Of a DNA stretch of 18,712 nt, positions 7,510 to 14,602 are shown in pieces. The translations under genes and the position numbers were made by a program. Numbering within the stretch: the stretch's first letter is position 1; the number at the start of each line of letters is the position of its first letter. The notes under the pieces were generated by a model. The model was not told the DNA's origin. It saw only the letters and a program-made list of their open reading frames with translations, and did no database searches. The stretch comes from Berkiella sp963803015 (GTDB lineage Bacteria; Pseudomonadota; Gammaproteobacteria; Berkiellales; Berkiellaceae): the NCBI GenBank assembly GCA_963803015.1, contig CAWDKV010000002.1, positions 1-18,712 on the forward strand, given 5' to 3'.

Positions 7510-7654
7510 ACTTGGCGCTAATAGTTTTTATTTAAATTTTAGCGGAAGAAAGGATTTAGGTAATCGCTAACGAAAGAAGTTATTGCATATGGATACATGC
7601 ATAAGTATCCCTTTTGCTTTCGTAGAAACGATGAGTTTTTAAGCTTTTTAAGTG

Positions 7655-8863
7655 TCATAAACTGATCATATTAAAAATCTCGAACACGATCACCATAAAC
7701 GCTACTCCGATTGATAAAAAAATTAACCAATTGTACTTGAGCCCTGGATAAAAAAGTGTTTTAGATTTTATTTGATAAAATAAATAAACCGGCAATAGGA
7801 TCGCAATAACGGCCAAAATCATTCCGGCAAACCCTGCAACAGCTATAAAAGCATTTGGAACTAAAACAGCCACTAAATAAGCCGGTAGTATAGTCAAAAT
7901 CGACGCAGCAATGTTGCATGCGCACCCCGGCAGCAGCTTGGAAAGCATTTCTTTGATCGTATCATATAGACCAATGCCAACTCCAATGACTGAAGTTACG
8001 ATAGCCAATAGAGAAATCCACCAAACTAAATGTTGACAGCCGGCCATTGAGTAACAGTTGTCAATTGCTGAATTAAGTCTCCCACTTCAACATTTCCAAC
8101 CGCCATTTGCGCATAGAATTCTGGATGATGAACTGACATAACTGAAAGTACGCTACTGGTCCAGATGATATAGACGATTGCCGGAATTAAAGATCCCCAA
8201 AAGAAAGCTTTTTTTAACATCTTGGCATCACTATTACAGTAGTTAGTCAATGTATGGAAAATAACCTGGAAGCCGAATGACATAAATACTACAGGAATAA
8301 CTGATTGCCAAGATGACAATTTGTCGTAATGTTCACTGAAGAGAGGAATATGCGTCCAATCGATCATTGTAAAAAGCCCTAAAATTAATATTGCTACTAT
8401 TGCTAAAAGTCCTATGAACATAACTCTATTAATATAGTCGATAATTTTGATAGGCAAAAGCAGTATTGCTGCTGCAATACTTGCGAATCCTGTGGCGATA
8501 TTAAGGAAAGACACCTGAGCTTGTAGCGCTTCTGTTTCCAATAGTTTTTGTAAAATAGAAGAACCGCCATAAATGAATATGGCGAGCAAGGCATACGAAA
8601 GCAACTTAAGTAATATAAATCCTGCTCCGCCGGCAATTTTACCGGAAAATTGCCGCCCTAAGGCGGCTAAAGAAAGCCCTCGTCCAGCTTGTAGATTAAG
8701 CTCTAGGCTAATCAGTGAATTATAGTACATGATCACCCATATTCCCAGCATGAGTAATATATCGGATTACGCCTAACTTGGCGAGTACCATAGGAAGGGC
8801 AATCATTCCACTACCTATACATGTCCCTGCTACTAGCATTATAGAACCGATTTGTTTTTGCAT
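7655..8863 (-). pseudogene. tyrP: TyrP-like aromatic amino-acid permease, two frameshifts (right arm)
   Basis: The family imports tyrosine/tryptophan by proton symport across the inner membrane. The ATG at 8863 has a GGAGA site and begins MQKQIGSIMLVAGTCIGSGM, the unwound first helix typical of these permeases. The frame breaks near 8755-8770 and resumes LMLGIWVIMYYNSLISLELN. It breaks again near 8020-8040, after QLTTVTQWPA, and resumes with QHLVWWISLLAIVTSVIGVG to the stop at 7655. The joined length of about 400 codons with about 11 helices equals the normal family size. Both lesions also occur in the left arm. It is 39 bp downstream of the 354-aa gene, so probably the last gene of the Phe-attenuated operon. 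Whether it is a true pseudogene or a sequencing error is open. Confidence 0.88.
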
Positions 8864-8902
8864 TTTTGGTCTCCAAAAGTTGAAATTCTATTTGTTGTTA
8901 TT

Positions 8903-9967
8903 CTAATTTACTTGTTTAGTTCGGTCAGTTGAAATAATTATTCCAGTTTGTATCGCCTGATTCTTGTAGGATATCAGGTGTCTTACTAGGTGGCCTGCAA
9001 TAGCGCCGTTATCGCTGATGAGAACATTTTCTTTTGTCCTGTGCATGCATTCGATTGGTAGGATATTATTGCTCACAGCTTCGATTTTCCGTAAGGCTAA
9101 ACAACCCTCCGCTACATCTTTCCAATGATTTGTAATAGTTTTATTCCATTTTTTAATGTTTATAATCGTACTGTGCTGTAATATTAGACGGTTATCACCT
9201 TCGAATCCAGTGTAAGGGCACTCTGACCAACAAGTATTATCTTTTGTTATTCGCAAACCGCTTTTAGCATGTAAAATCTGTAGTTTGGAATCGGAGTATA
9301 TCGATTGATAAATATTGTCGAATCTTTCTTCATCCCATTTGCTTTCCTCTTTTTTGGGTTGACTACCTGGCTTTGGAACAATGTCAGGCATACGCCAACC
9401 CACTTTAATTCCCACATCCTGACAAGAATGTAGATATTCAGTAATTGCAGTTTGAGTCGTAATATAGTCACGGTGGTCTATATCATCTCGATATTCAGCA
9501 ATCCTTTCAATTTTCTTAACTGTGTTTTCATAGCAAGCGTTGTAATTTGGATTATTATTGAGCTCAGAGCAAAGCAGAATTTCAGCCGAATCCTTCAGAT
9601 TTAATAAGTCCAATAATGGCATTAAGCTTTGTTTGTATAATGATACAACATTGTTGACACTATCTTTGGGGATGCCTTTTTTTTGGGCTTCATGAACAGC
9701 CATTCCATCAGCAATCAAAATAATTATTTTAGGCTTAATAATGGTTTTATCTGGATTATCTCCTATAATTTTTGCCCGTAGGATTGCTGCAGAAAGCAGC
9801 ATGTTCATGACATCTACAGGTAGGCCTGAACTAAGACCATTTTTTTGAGACCATAAGCCAATCCCCATATAAAGATTGATTTTACCTGATTGTGGTACTA
9901 CTACCTGATTGCCATTATAAGTAAGCTTATTAAGGCTTTCATTTAAAATTTGAATGTTATTAATCAT
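8903..9967 (-). CDS. Uncharacterised 354-aa protein of the aromatic amino-acid operon
   Basis: This is a soluble protein with no signal peptide or membrane helix. Visible segments are an N-terminal strand then GIGLWSQKNGLSSG, a strand-turn IIILIADGMAVHEA (about residues 81-94), CSELNNNPNYNACYENTVKK, and a C-terminal half with LQILHAKSGLRIT, CWSECPYTG and ISDNGAIAGHLVRHL. The alternating strand/helix pattern suggests a Rossmann-like fold. By eye there is faint resemblance both to cyclodipeptide synthases (SQKN, IADGxxxxEA, EL...P.Y) and to DIT1/PvcA isocyanide synthases (DG after a strand, later IxH...GxxI). The catalytic signature of neither is convincing, so function is unassigned. The ATG is 1 bp after the preceding stop, with GGAG inside that gene's end, indicating coupling. 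The operon also has an aminotransferase-fold enzyme and an aromatic permease. Confidence 0.8.
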   Translation of the reverse strand: MINNIQILNESLNKLTYNGNQVVVPQSGKINLYMGIGLWSQKNGLSSGLPVDVMNMLLSAAILRAKIIGDNPDKTIIKPKIIILIADGMAVHEAQKKGIPKDSVNNVVSLYKQSLMPLLDLLNLKDSAEILLCSELNNNPNYNACYENTVKKIERIAEYRDDIDHRDYITTQTAITEYLHSCQDVGIKVGWRMPDIVPKPGSQPKKEESKWDEERFDNIYQSIYSDSKLQILHAKSGLRITKDNTCWSECPYTGFEGDNRLILQHSTIINIKKWNKTITNHWKDVAEGCLALRKIEAVSNNILPIECMHRTKENVLISDNGAIAGHLVRHLISYKNQAIQTGIIISTDRTKQVN

Positions 9968-9968
9968 T

Positions 9969-11009
9969 TTATTTTATCTCCATAATGTTTTTTAATTTTG
10001 AAATATACATTTCATTTATTTCCCTCTTTTGAGGGGTAAGACGGACATATTTTTCTAGTCCGACATATAAAGAACAATTGACGACTGAAATGCCATGTTT
10101 TTCGATACACTGACAAAAACAATTGGCATTTCGAAACGTCGTAGGGACCTTAGCGATAAAGTTTTGCCCTTGAGAAGGAACAACTTTAAAGCCTAGATTG
10201 TTCATTTCATGCATTAACCAAGCCTTTTCCCTTAGCATGTAAGCGATGGAATGGTTAAGATGGCATTGATCTTTTAGAGCAGCTATTGCAGCTGCAATTG
10301 CGAGTGTATTGACTCGATATGAGCCTAAGCTACTCTTGATCATGGATATTTTATCTTCTGTGGCTACGGCGTAGCCAATGCGCAGCCCTGCAAGGCCATA
10401 GGCCTTTGAAAAGGAACGCACGACAATAATGTTGGGATGAATGGGCTTTGCACCCAAAGTTTGCCCAATGAAATCTGCTCCGGCTTCTGAAATCAGAAGG
10501 GGAACGGGGGAATGATCCGCAAGCTGTAGTAAGGAGCTAATCTCCGTCCATATACTTGTAGGATTATTTGGATTACAAAGATGAATCAAAGCTGTATCAG
10601 CTTGAACTGCTTTAAGCATAGCTTTCAAGTCGAGGCTTAAATCAGCTTGTAAAGGCACTCTAACAATCTTACCCTTTGATACACGCACAGCTGTTATGGA
10701 CTCTGGGAAGGTGGCAAAAGGAACGACAACACTTTTTCCCTGAGCAAAAATACTGATGATATCTGACAGTAGTTGGTTTGCACCATGACCAAGCATGAAG
10801 TTGCCTTCAGCCAGCTCGTGATGTTTAGCTAGAGCACATATTAATTTATTTTCTTCATAAGGATATAAATGCACCTGTTCTATGGCCTCAATAATCGCTT
10901 CTTTGACTTTTGATGAAGATCCTAAAGGATTTTCAGAGAGAGTTAAATCAATCAAAGTCCGTTTAACGGGCGCATAAGTGCGCATAGTATTTTCTTGTAT
11001 TTTTTTCAT
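9969..11009 (-). CDS. HisC-like PLP-dependent aminotransferase-fold enzyme with altered cofactor motif
   Basis: This is a fold-type I PLP enzyme of the histidinol-phosphate/aromatic aminotransferase group, 346 aa from the ATG at 11009 (AAGAAAGAAGAAA site). An upstream in-frame ATG at 11063 would add 18 residues and lacks a good site. Visible features are LSENPLGSS, YPYEENKL, GHGANQLL, LCNPNNPTS, the PLP-lysine motif SFSKAYGLAGLRIGYA and a C-terminal YVRLTP with the carboxylate-binding Arg. The motif that is normally DEAY, whose Asp holds the pyridine N1 of PLP, reads SEAG here (LLISEAGADF). Activity may be changed or lost, or the enzyme may do different chemistry such as decarboxylation. It follows a Phe attenuator, so an aromatic substrate is likely. 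Confidence 0.85.
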   Translation of the reverse strand: MKKIQENTMRTYAPVKRTLIDLTLSENPLGSSSKVKEAIIEAIEQVHLYPYEENKLICALAKHHELAEGNFMLGHGANQLLSDIISIFAQGKSVVVPFATFPESITAVRVSKGKIVRVPLQADLSLDLKAMLKAVQADTALIHLCNPNNPTSIWTEISSLLQLADHSPVPLLISEAGADFIGQTLGAKPIHPNIIVVRSFSKAYGLAGLRIGYAVATEDKISMIKSSLGSYRVNTLAIAAAIAALKDQCHLNHSIAYMLREKAWLMHEMNNLGFKVVPSQGQNFIAKVPTTFRNANCFCQCIEKHGISVVNCSLYVGLEKYVRLTPQKREINEMYISKLKNIMEIK

Positions 11010-11115
11010 AGTAAATTTCTTCTTTCTTTTATTATGAGAATTAAAACAGCGTGTAATGAACAACGGACATCTTATAAAATTATAAGCATGTTACAAAACA
11101 ACAAAAAATAATTCT

Positions 11116-11328
11116 CTATGTCTTAATGAGAGTGGCAACCGAAAAAATTCGGGAATTAGCCAAAATAATAAAATTGAAAATAAAAGAAAAAACTAAAGAA
11201 AAAAGATAAGCTATAAAATACATAGCTAAGAATGGAAAGGACAGGGATAGAGAAAGGTGAGCACATCCACAATGATGTGAATTAAGGGCGGGCCGACAAG
11301 TGGGATTAATTAAGATTTTCATGTTCAT
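11116..11328 (-). CDS. Possible small Phe/Tyr-rich membrane peptide between attenuator and aminotransferase
   Basis: A 70-codon ORF starts at 11328 with AGGAAA about 5 bp upstream. It begins MNMKILINPTCRPALNSHHC and then has one strongly hydrophobic segment of about 27 residues (FPFLAMYFIAYLFSLVFSFI and on) containing eight Phe and two Tyr. It lies in the ~480-bp leader between the Phe terminator and the aminotransferase. It could be a small membrane protein, a second aromatic-sensing leader ORF, or a chance ORF in AT-rich DNA. I do not recognise it. Confidence 0.35.
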   Translation of the reverse strand: MNMKILINPTCRPALNSHHCGCAHLSLSLSFPFLAMYFIAYLFSLVFSFIFNFIILANSRIFSVATLIKT

Positions 11329-11491
11329 GGACTTTTCCTAATAAAATTTGTTTTGATTGAGACGAATTAATAAGAGATGTTTTGCTAAAAAATAATGTAA
11401 AAAACATGTTTTGATTTCCTATAGTTAAAGTTAAAAAATTGTTGCCGTAACCGATCTGTCGGTTTTAGTGGGTTAAAATGCCTACTTCAAG

Positions 11492-11520
11492 GCAAAAAAA
11501 AACCCGCGATTAGCGGGTTG
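11492..11520 (-). terminator. Intrinsic terminator of the Phe attenuator
   Basis: On the minus strand AACCCGC and GCGGGTT form a 7-bp GC-rich stem with a 5-nt loop (stem arms 11513-11519 and 11501-11507), followed directly by a run of nine U. It lies about 30 bp past the leader-peptide stop. The GCGGG inside the leader (Arg-Arg codons, near 11565) can compete for the CCCGC of this stem. GGCTCATT near 11525-11532 is complementary to AATGAGCC at the leader start. Confidence 0.85.
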
Positions 11521-11551
11521 ATTAATGAGCCTGTGTCTTTTTATACAAGCG

Positions 11552-11620
11552 TCAATAAGCCTCCCGCCTCATGGGTAAAGTGAAAAAAAAGAAAAAGTAA
11601 GAAGCGGCTTTGGGGCTCAT
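11552..11620 (-). CDS. Phe-rich leader peptide of a phenylalanine attenuator
   Basis: A 22-codon ORF (ATG at 11620, TGA ending at 11552) has a good AGGAG site 8 bp upstream. It begins Met-Ser-Pro-Lys-Ala-Ala-Ser-Tyr, then has five consecutive Phe codons (TTT TTC TTT TTT TTC), Thr-Leu-Pro, and ends in Tyr. It sits between a consensus promoter and a strong intrinsic terminator. By analogy with pheL/pheM leaders of proteobacteria, ribosome stalling at the Phe codons when charged tRNA-Phe is scarce would favour an antiterminator and allow read-through to the aminotransferase operon. I see the parts directly; the regulation is inferred. It is too short for standard gene callers. Confidence 0.85.
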   Translation of the reverse strand: MSPKAASYFFFFFTLPMRREAY

Positions 11621-11649
11621 TTGAGGGACTCCTGTATTTATACAAATCA

Positions 11650-11679
11650 ATTATAACTTAAATTATATTTATTTGTCAA
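11650..11679 (-). promoter_or_regulatory. Consensus sigma70 promoter of the Phe-leader operon
   Basis: On the minus strand a perfect TTGACA (11679-11674), an 18-bp spacer and a perfect TATAAT (11655-11650) lie about 30 bp upstream of the leader ATG. Because attenuation works after initiation, a strong constitutive promoter is what is expected here. Confidence 0.85.
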
Positions 11680-11723
11680 GTTGTATTTGTATGCATGTAT
11701 TAGTATGGATTTGTATACAGTTC

Positions 11724-11763
11724 AGGGCGCAGGAAACTATAACAATTTTTTGAATGATTGTAA
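11724..11763 (+). repeat. Half copy of the CAGGGCATAGG hairpin
   Basis: CAGGGCGCAGGAAACTATAA followed by CAATTTTTTGAATGATTGT matches, in inverted orientation, one arm plus loop of the complete hairpin at 12332-12389. Together the two flank the 514-bp palindrome. Confidence 0.65.
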
Positions 11764-11803
11764 GTGTTTAACTGTTTTTTTGCTACGTAAGTATCTTGCA
11801 TGA

Positions 11804-12317
11804 GTGTGATTAATTCTTGTACATAGGGAAATTTAAAATTAACTTAAGGAGTTAGCGTAAAACTCTTAACAAATTTTGCAAACAAAATCGTTTCAAAGAT
11901 TAGCCCCGGAGGGCCGAACACGTAATAGCCCAGTCTGAGCGTAGTCCCGGAGGGCTTAGCGAAGGCTGGGTAATGCAATCTTTTCGAGAAAGCCCCGGAG
12001 GGCCGACACTTAAGCGAGAACGTCGCAACTCATTTGTCATCGGAATATAAACTTCTTTTACATACTCCCATAGAGAGGTGCAGAAATTTATTTCTTTAAC
12101 GTTCTCGTGAAGTGCCGGCCCTCCGGGACTTTCTCGAGGTTTTTGAACTACCCAGCCTTCGCTAAGCCCTCCGGGACTACGCTCAGACTGGGCTATTACG
12201 TGTTCGGCCCTCCGGGGCTAATCTTTGAAACGATTTTGTTTGCAAAATTTGTTAATCGTTTTACGCTAACTCTTTAAGTTAATTTTAAATTTCTCTGTGT
12301 ACAACTTTTAATCACAC
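11804..12317. repeat. 514-bp nested palindrome of the CCGGAGGG family
   Basis: The outer ends are GTGTGATTAA and its complement. Each outer arm (about 165 bp) is a copy of the element also seen beside ALAS: AT-rich lead, CAAACAAAATCGTTTCAAAG, AGCCCCGGAGGGCCGAACAC and CCCAGTCTGAGCGTAGTCCC. Inside is a second, different hairpin (about 11974-12146) with arms near 40 bp (TCGAGAAAGCCCCGGAGGGC, and GAGAACGT) and a ~75-bp AT-rich loop. CCCGGAGGG or its complement recurs six times. No ORF or transposase is present. It lies between the divergently organised Phe-leader promoter and the end of the flavoprotein gene. Candidate non-autonomous mobile repeat or structured RNA. Confidence 0.85.
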
Positions 12318-12331
12318 CCATCTTGCACACC

Positions 12332-12389
12332 CAGGGCATAGAAAATTAGAACAATCATTCAAAAAATTGTTCAGATTTCCTATGCCCTG
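12332..12389 (-). repeat. Hairpin just downstream of the flavoprotein gene
   Basis: Two ~24-bp arms, beginning and ending CAGGGCATAG / CTATGCCCTG, pair with a few mismatches around a 10-nt loop. It starts 15 bp past the stop codon at 12404 and may protect or terminate that transcript, though no U-tract follows. A half copy is at 11724-11763, so it is also a repeat. Confidence 0.65.
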
Positions 12390-12403
12390 TAATACGGAGC
12401 AGC

Positions 12404-13459
12404 TTAATTTCGTGTCGCCATAAAAAGCTTTTGCGGCAAAGAAGGCCACAGTGAACATAGCTTTAACCCATTCTTACCTAACCGCGGTCGCATAAAAAGA
12501 TAATGCAATCCTTTTGCAATGCGCATCTTAGATGCATTTTTTTGGCGGAATGACTCCCGAAAACCTTTGTAGTCTTTTTTCGATGCATGCTGAACTGCAT
12601 CAATGCCGGTACGGATAGCTAAGGAAAGCCCTTCTCCACATGCCGGAGGAATGCTTATGGCTGAATCGCCAATGAAATAGGCGTCAATCCAATTTGGGAT
12701 CGATTTAAATCCAAAGAAAGGAATTTGAGCTGTCATCCATGTGCTAAAGAGGTTTCTTCCATTAGATAATAAATTTTTCAGATTAGAATTGCTATTAATG
12801 AGCTCTTCCATAAAGCTTTCTGCAGAAGCTGCGCATTTAAAACGTTCCATGGAGGCAAGGCAAGCTAGGTTGGCTTTTCCCTCTTCAATGGGACTTAGGC
12901 CCAAATAAGCTCCATTGAATCCAAACATTTTTAAAGTATTGCCTATAGGAATACCTTCAAAATGTGCTTTGATGCCTATGTATTGAAAGTGCTTTGGTGG
13001 AATGGTCAGCGTTGGCAAACGTCCCGCAGCAAAAATAACCGAATGCGCTTGCAGCTTTTCTCCTGTGGAGAGTTCAATCAGATGAAGATCTGATACTTGA
13101 CATTTAGGTTGAAAATCGATGACTTTTACGTGCGTTAGCACCTCGGTTCCCATGGCTCGAGCTTTTTCTGCCAAAGAAGCATCGAGGATGTAATGAGATA
13201 AGCTTCCAGCAGACATAGGTAATGAAAATGCCTTTTTTTCAAGATTGAAGTCTAAATGAATTTCGTCAATTTTGGTAGGGTGGATGTCCAATTCTTCAAG
13301 CCATGCAATGCTTTCAGGTGAGAGGAATTCTCCACAGACTTTATGTGAGGGGTAAGTTCCAGATTCAATAAGAATGGGATTCAATCCTATTCGGCAAAGT
13401 TCAATAGCTGCACAAAGTCCTGCAACGCCTCCTCCAATAATCACAATAGTGTTGTTCAT
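12404..13459 (-). CDS. FAD-dependent oxidoreductase, geranylgeranyl-reductase/UbiH-like
   Basis: A 351-aa flavoprotein. The dinucleotide-binding motif is at residues 7-14 (IIGGGVAG), with ES closing strand 2. It has VCGEFLSPES at residues 41-50 (the CGE motif of geranylgeranyl reductases), an IFAAGRLP segment, and the second FAD motif FIGDSAISIPPACGEGLSLA near residue 265. It probably reduces or hydroxylates a hydrophobic product at the membrane face. Its ATG overlaps the PKS stop by 4 bp (ATGA), so it is translationally coupled and most likely tailors the polyketide. Family membership is clear; whether it is a reductase or a monooxygenase is not. Confidence 0.9.
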   Translation of the reverse strand: MNNTIVIIGGGVAGLCAAIELCRIGLNPILIESGTYPSHKVCGEFLSPESIAWLEELDIHPTKIDEIHLDFNLEKKAFSLPMSAGSLSHYILDASLAEKARAMGTEVLTHVKVIDFQPKCQVSDLHLIELSTGEKLQAHSVIFAAGRLPTLTIPPKHFQYIGIKAHFEGIPIGNTLKMFGFNGAYLGLSPIEEGKANLACLASMERFKCAASAESFMEELINSNSNLKNLLSNGRNLFSTWMTAQIPFFGFKSIPNWIDAYFIGDSAISIPPACGEGLSLAIRTGIDAVQHASKKDYKGFRESFRQKNASKMRIAKGLHYLFMRPRLGKNGLKLCSLWPSLPQKLFMATRN

Positions 13460-14559
13460 TGTGCACTCTCTGGATCTCTATGCAAGAGAATGCCTTCCAT
13501 GGATAAACCAGGACCAAATCCTATGCCCACAGCCCATTGATTGCTGCTTTTTTGCTGAGATAAACGCTTAAGCACAAATAGGAAAGTTGCGCTAGACATA
13601 TTGCCATAATTTTTCAAGGTTTCCCAGGACGCTATAGTTTGATGCTCTTTCAGGTCTAACGCTCGTTCAAGGGCCTGTAAAATGGATTTGCCGCCAGGAT
13701 GAATCGGCCAATCGCATTCTTCGATACCAGCCTTATCTTTCAATAACGGTGTCACCAATTCTTGAATATGACGTTTGATTAAAGGCGGAACGTAGGAAGA
13801 AAGTTGCATAAAAAAGCCATTGTCACCAATCTCCCAGCTCATTTTATCAAGGGTGTTATCGAGGCCCAGGGATTGATTTCTGATAATCGAAAAAAGAGAA
13901 GTTTCATTTGGGCGCACTTCAGCGCCTACAATTACCGCTGCAGCCCCATCAGCGAATAATGCATTAGCTAGTAACGTATCGTGACTTTGATCGGCTTGAA
14001 AATGTAGAGAACAAAGTTCTGTGCAGACAACCAAAATGCGGTGTTGAGGATTTTCTTTGGCAAAAGTATTTGCAATTTCGAGCCCTTTAAAGGCCCCGAA
14101 GCAGCCCATCATGTTAATTCCAAGTCTTCGAACGGTAGGCTGTAGACCTAATTGTTTGATAAGTAGAAATTCAATTCCCGGCGCCATGACTCCGGTGCAT
14201 GAAATAGAGATGATATGCGTAATTTCAGCAGGATCTCTTCCCCACTTTTGCAAGGCAGCTAAAGCTGCTTTGCATGCAAGAGCAGGAGCTTCTTGTTTAT
14301 ACAATTGGTTTCGTTGAAATGTGCCTGGAACTGAGTCTGGGTATTCGTTGCCCCAAAATTCCCATTCACCTCTCTGTTTTCCGAAATCAGTAACGACAGA
14401 GTAGCGAGAGTCGATAGCTGAATTTTGGTAGATATGATGAAGCTTTTTTGATTGCTCAGAAGTTAGCCCAAGCATTTCCGTTAATTTGCAAGCAATTTTC
14501 TCTTGGGACCAATTTAAAGATGGGCAGGCAGTAGAAATGGATAAAATGTTCGATATCAT
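13456..14559 (-). CDS. Type III polyketide synthase (chalcone synthase-like)
   Basis: A 367-aa enzyme of normal family length that extends an acyl-CoA starter with malonyl-CoA and cyclises the chain. The catalytic triad is visible: Cys153 in GINMMGCFGAFKG, His287 in WPIHPGGKSIL and Asn320 in NYGNMSSATFLF. Other family signatures are ALFADGAAAVIVG and the C-terminal GIGFGPGLSMEG. It is cytosolic, with no membrane helices. A flavoprotein overlaps its end by 4 bp, and a methyltransferase lies two genes upstream. Bacterial relatives in such settings make alkylresorcinols, alkylpyrones or phenolic lipids; a long-chain starter would fit, but the substrate cannot be read from sequence. Confidence 0.95.
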   Translation of the reverse strand: MISNILSISTACPSLNWSQEKIACKLTEMLGLTSEQSKKLHHIYQNSAIDSRYSVVTDFGKQRGEWEFWGNEYPDSVPGTFQRNQLYKQEAPALACKAALAALQKWGRDPAEITHIISISCTGVMAPGIEFLLIKQLGLQPTVRRLGINMMGCFGAFKGLEIANTFAKENPQHRILVVCTELCSLHFQADQSHDTLLANALFADGAAAVIVGAEVRPNETSLFSIIRNQSLGLDNTLDKMSWEIGDNGFFMQLSSYVPPLIKRHIQELVTPLLKDKAGIEECDWPIHPGGKSILQALERALDLKEHQTIASWETLKNYGNMSSATFLFVLKRLSQQKSSNQWAVGIGFGPGLSMEGILLHRDPESAQ

Positions 14560-14602
14560 ATTCTGAATTTAGATAAATGTTTAGTTAGAGTCAATGTTAA
14601 AT

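Larger units (their letters stand above)
4915..9865 (-). repeat. Right arm of the inverted duplication
   Basis: This is the better-preserved arm. Its outer limit is known only as a minimum, because the left arm runs off the window at position 1. The 354-codon gene crosses 9865 without interruption and continues into single-copy sequence, so this arm is probably the original locus and the left arm the copy. The three glycine-rich genes are intact here but broken in the left arm. The ALAS and tyrP copies of this arm nonetheless carry frameshifts, at the same places as in the left arm. Confidence 0.95.

Noticed and set aside
10990..11063. Longer N-terminus of the HisC-like enzyme from the ATG at 11063
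   Set aside because: The ATG at 11009 has a strong purine-rich site directly upstream, and the extra residues are not family-like.
11804..12317. rRNA or tRNA fragment because of the GC-rich CCCGGAGGG words
   Set aside because: No tRNA cloverleaf or rRNA landmark sequence is found; the GC-rich words only serve the hairpin arms.
14057..14317. 86-codon plus-strand ORF inside the PKS gene
   Set aside because: It is antisense to conserved catalytic-Cys codons and is explained by the real gene.
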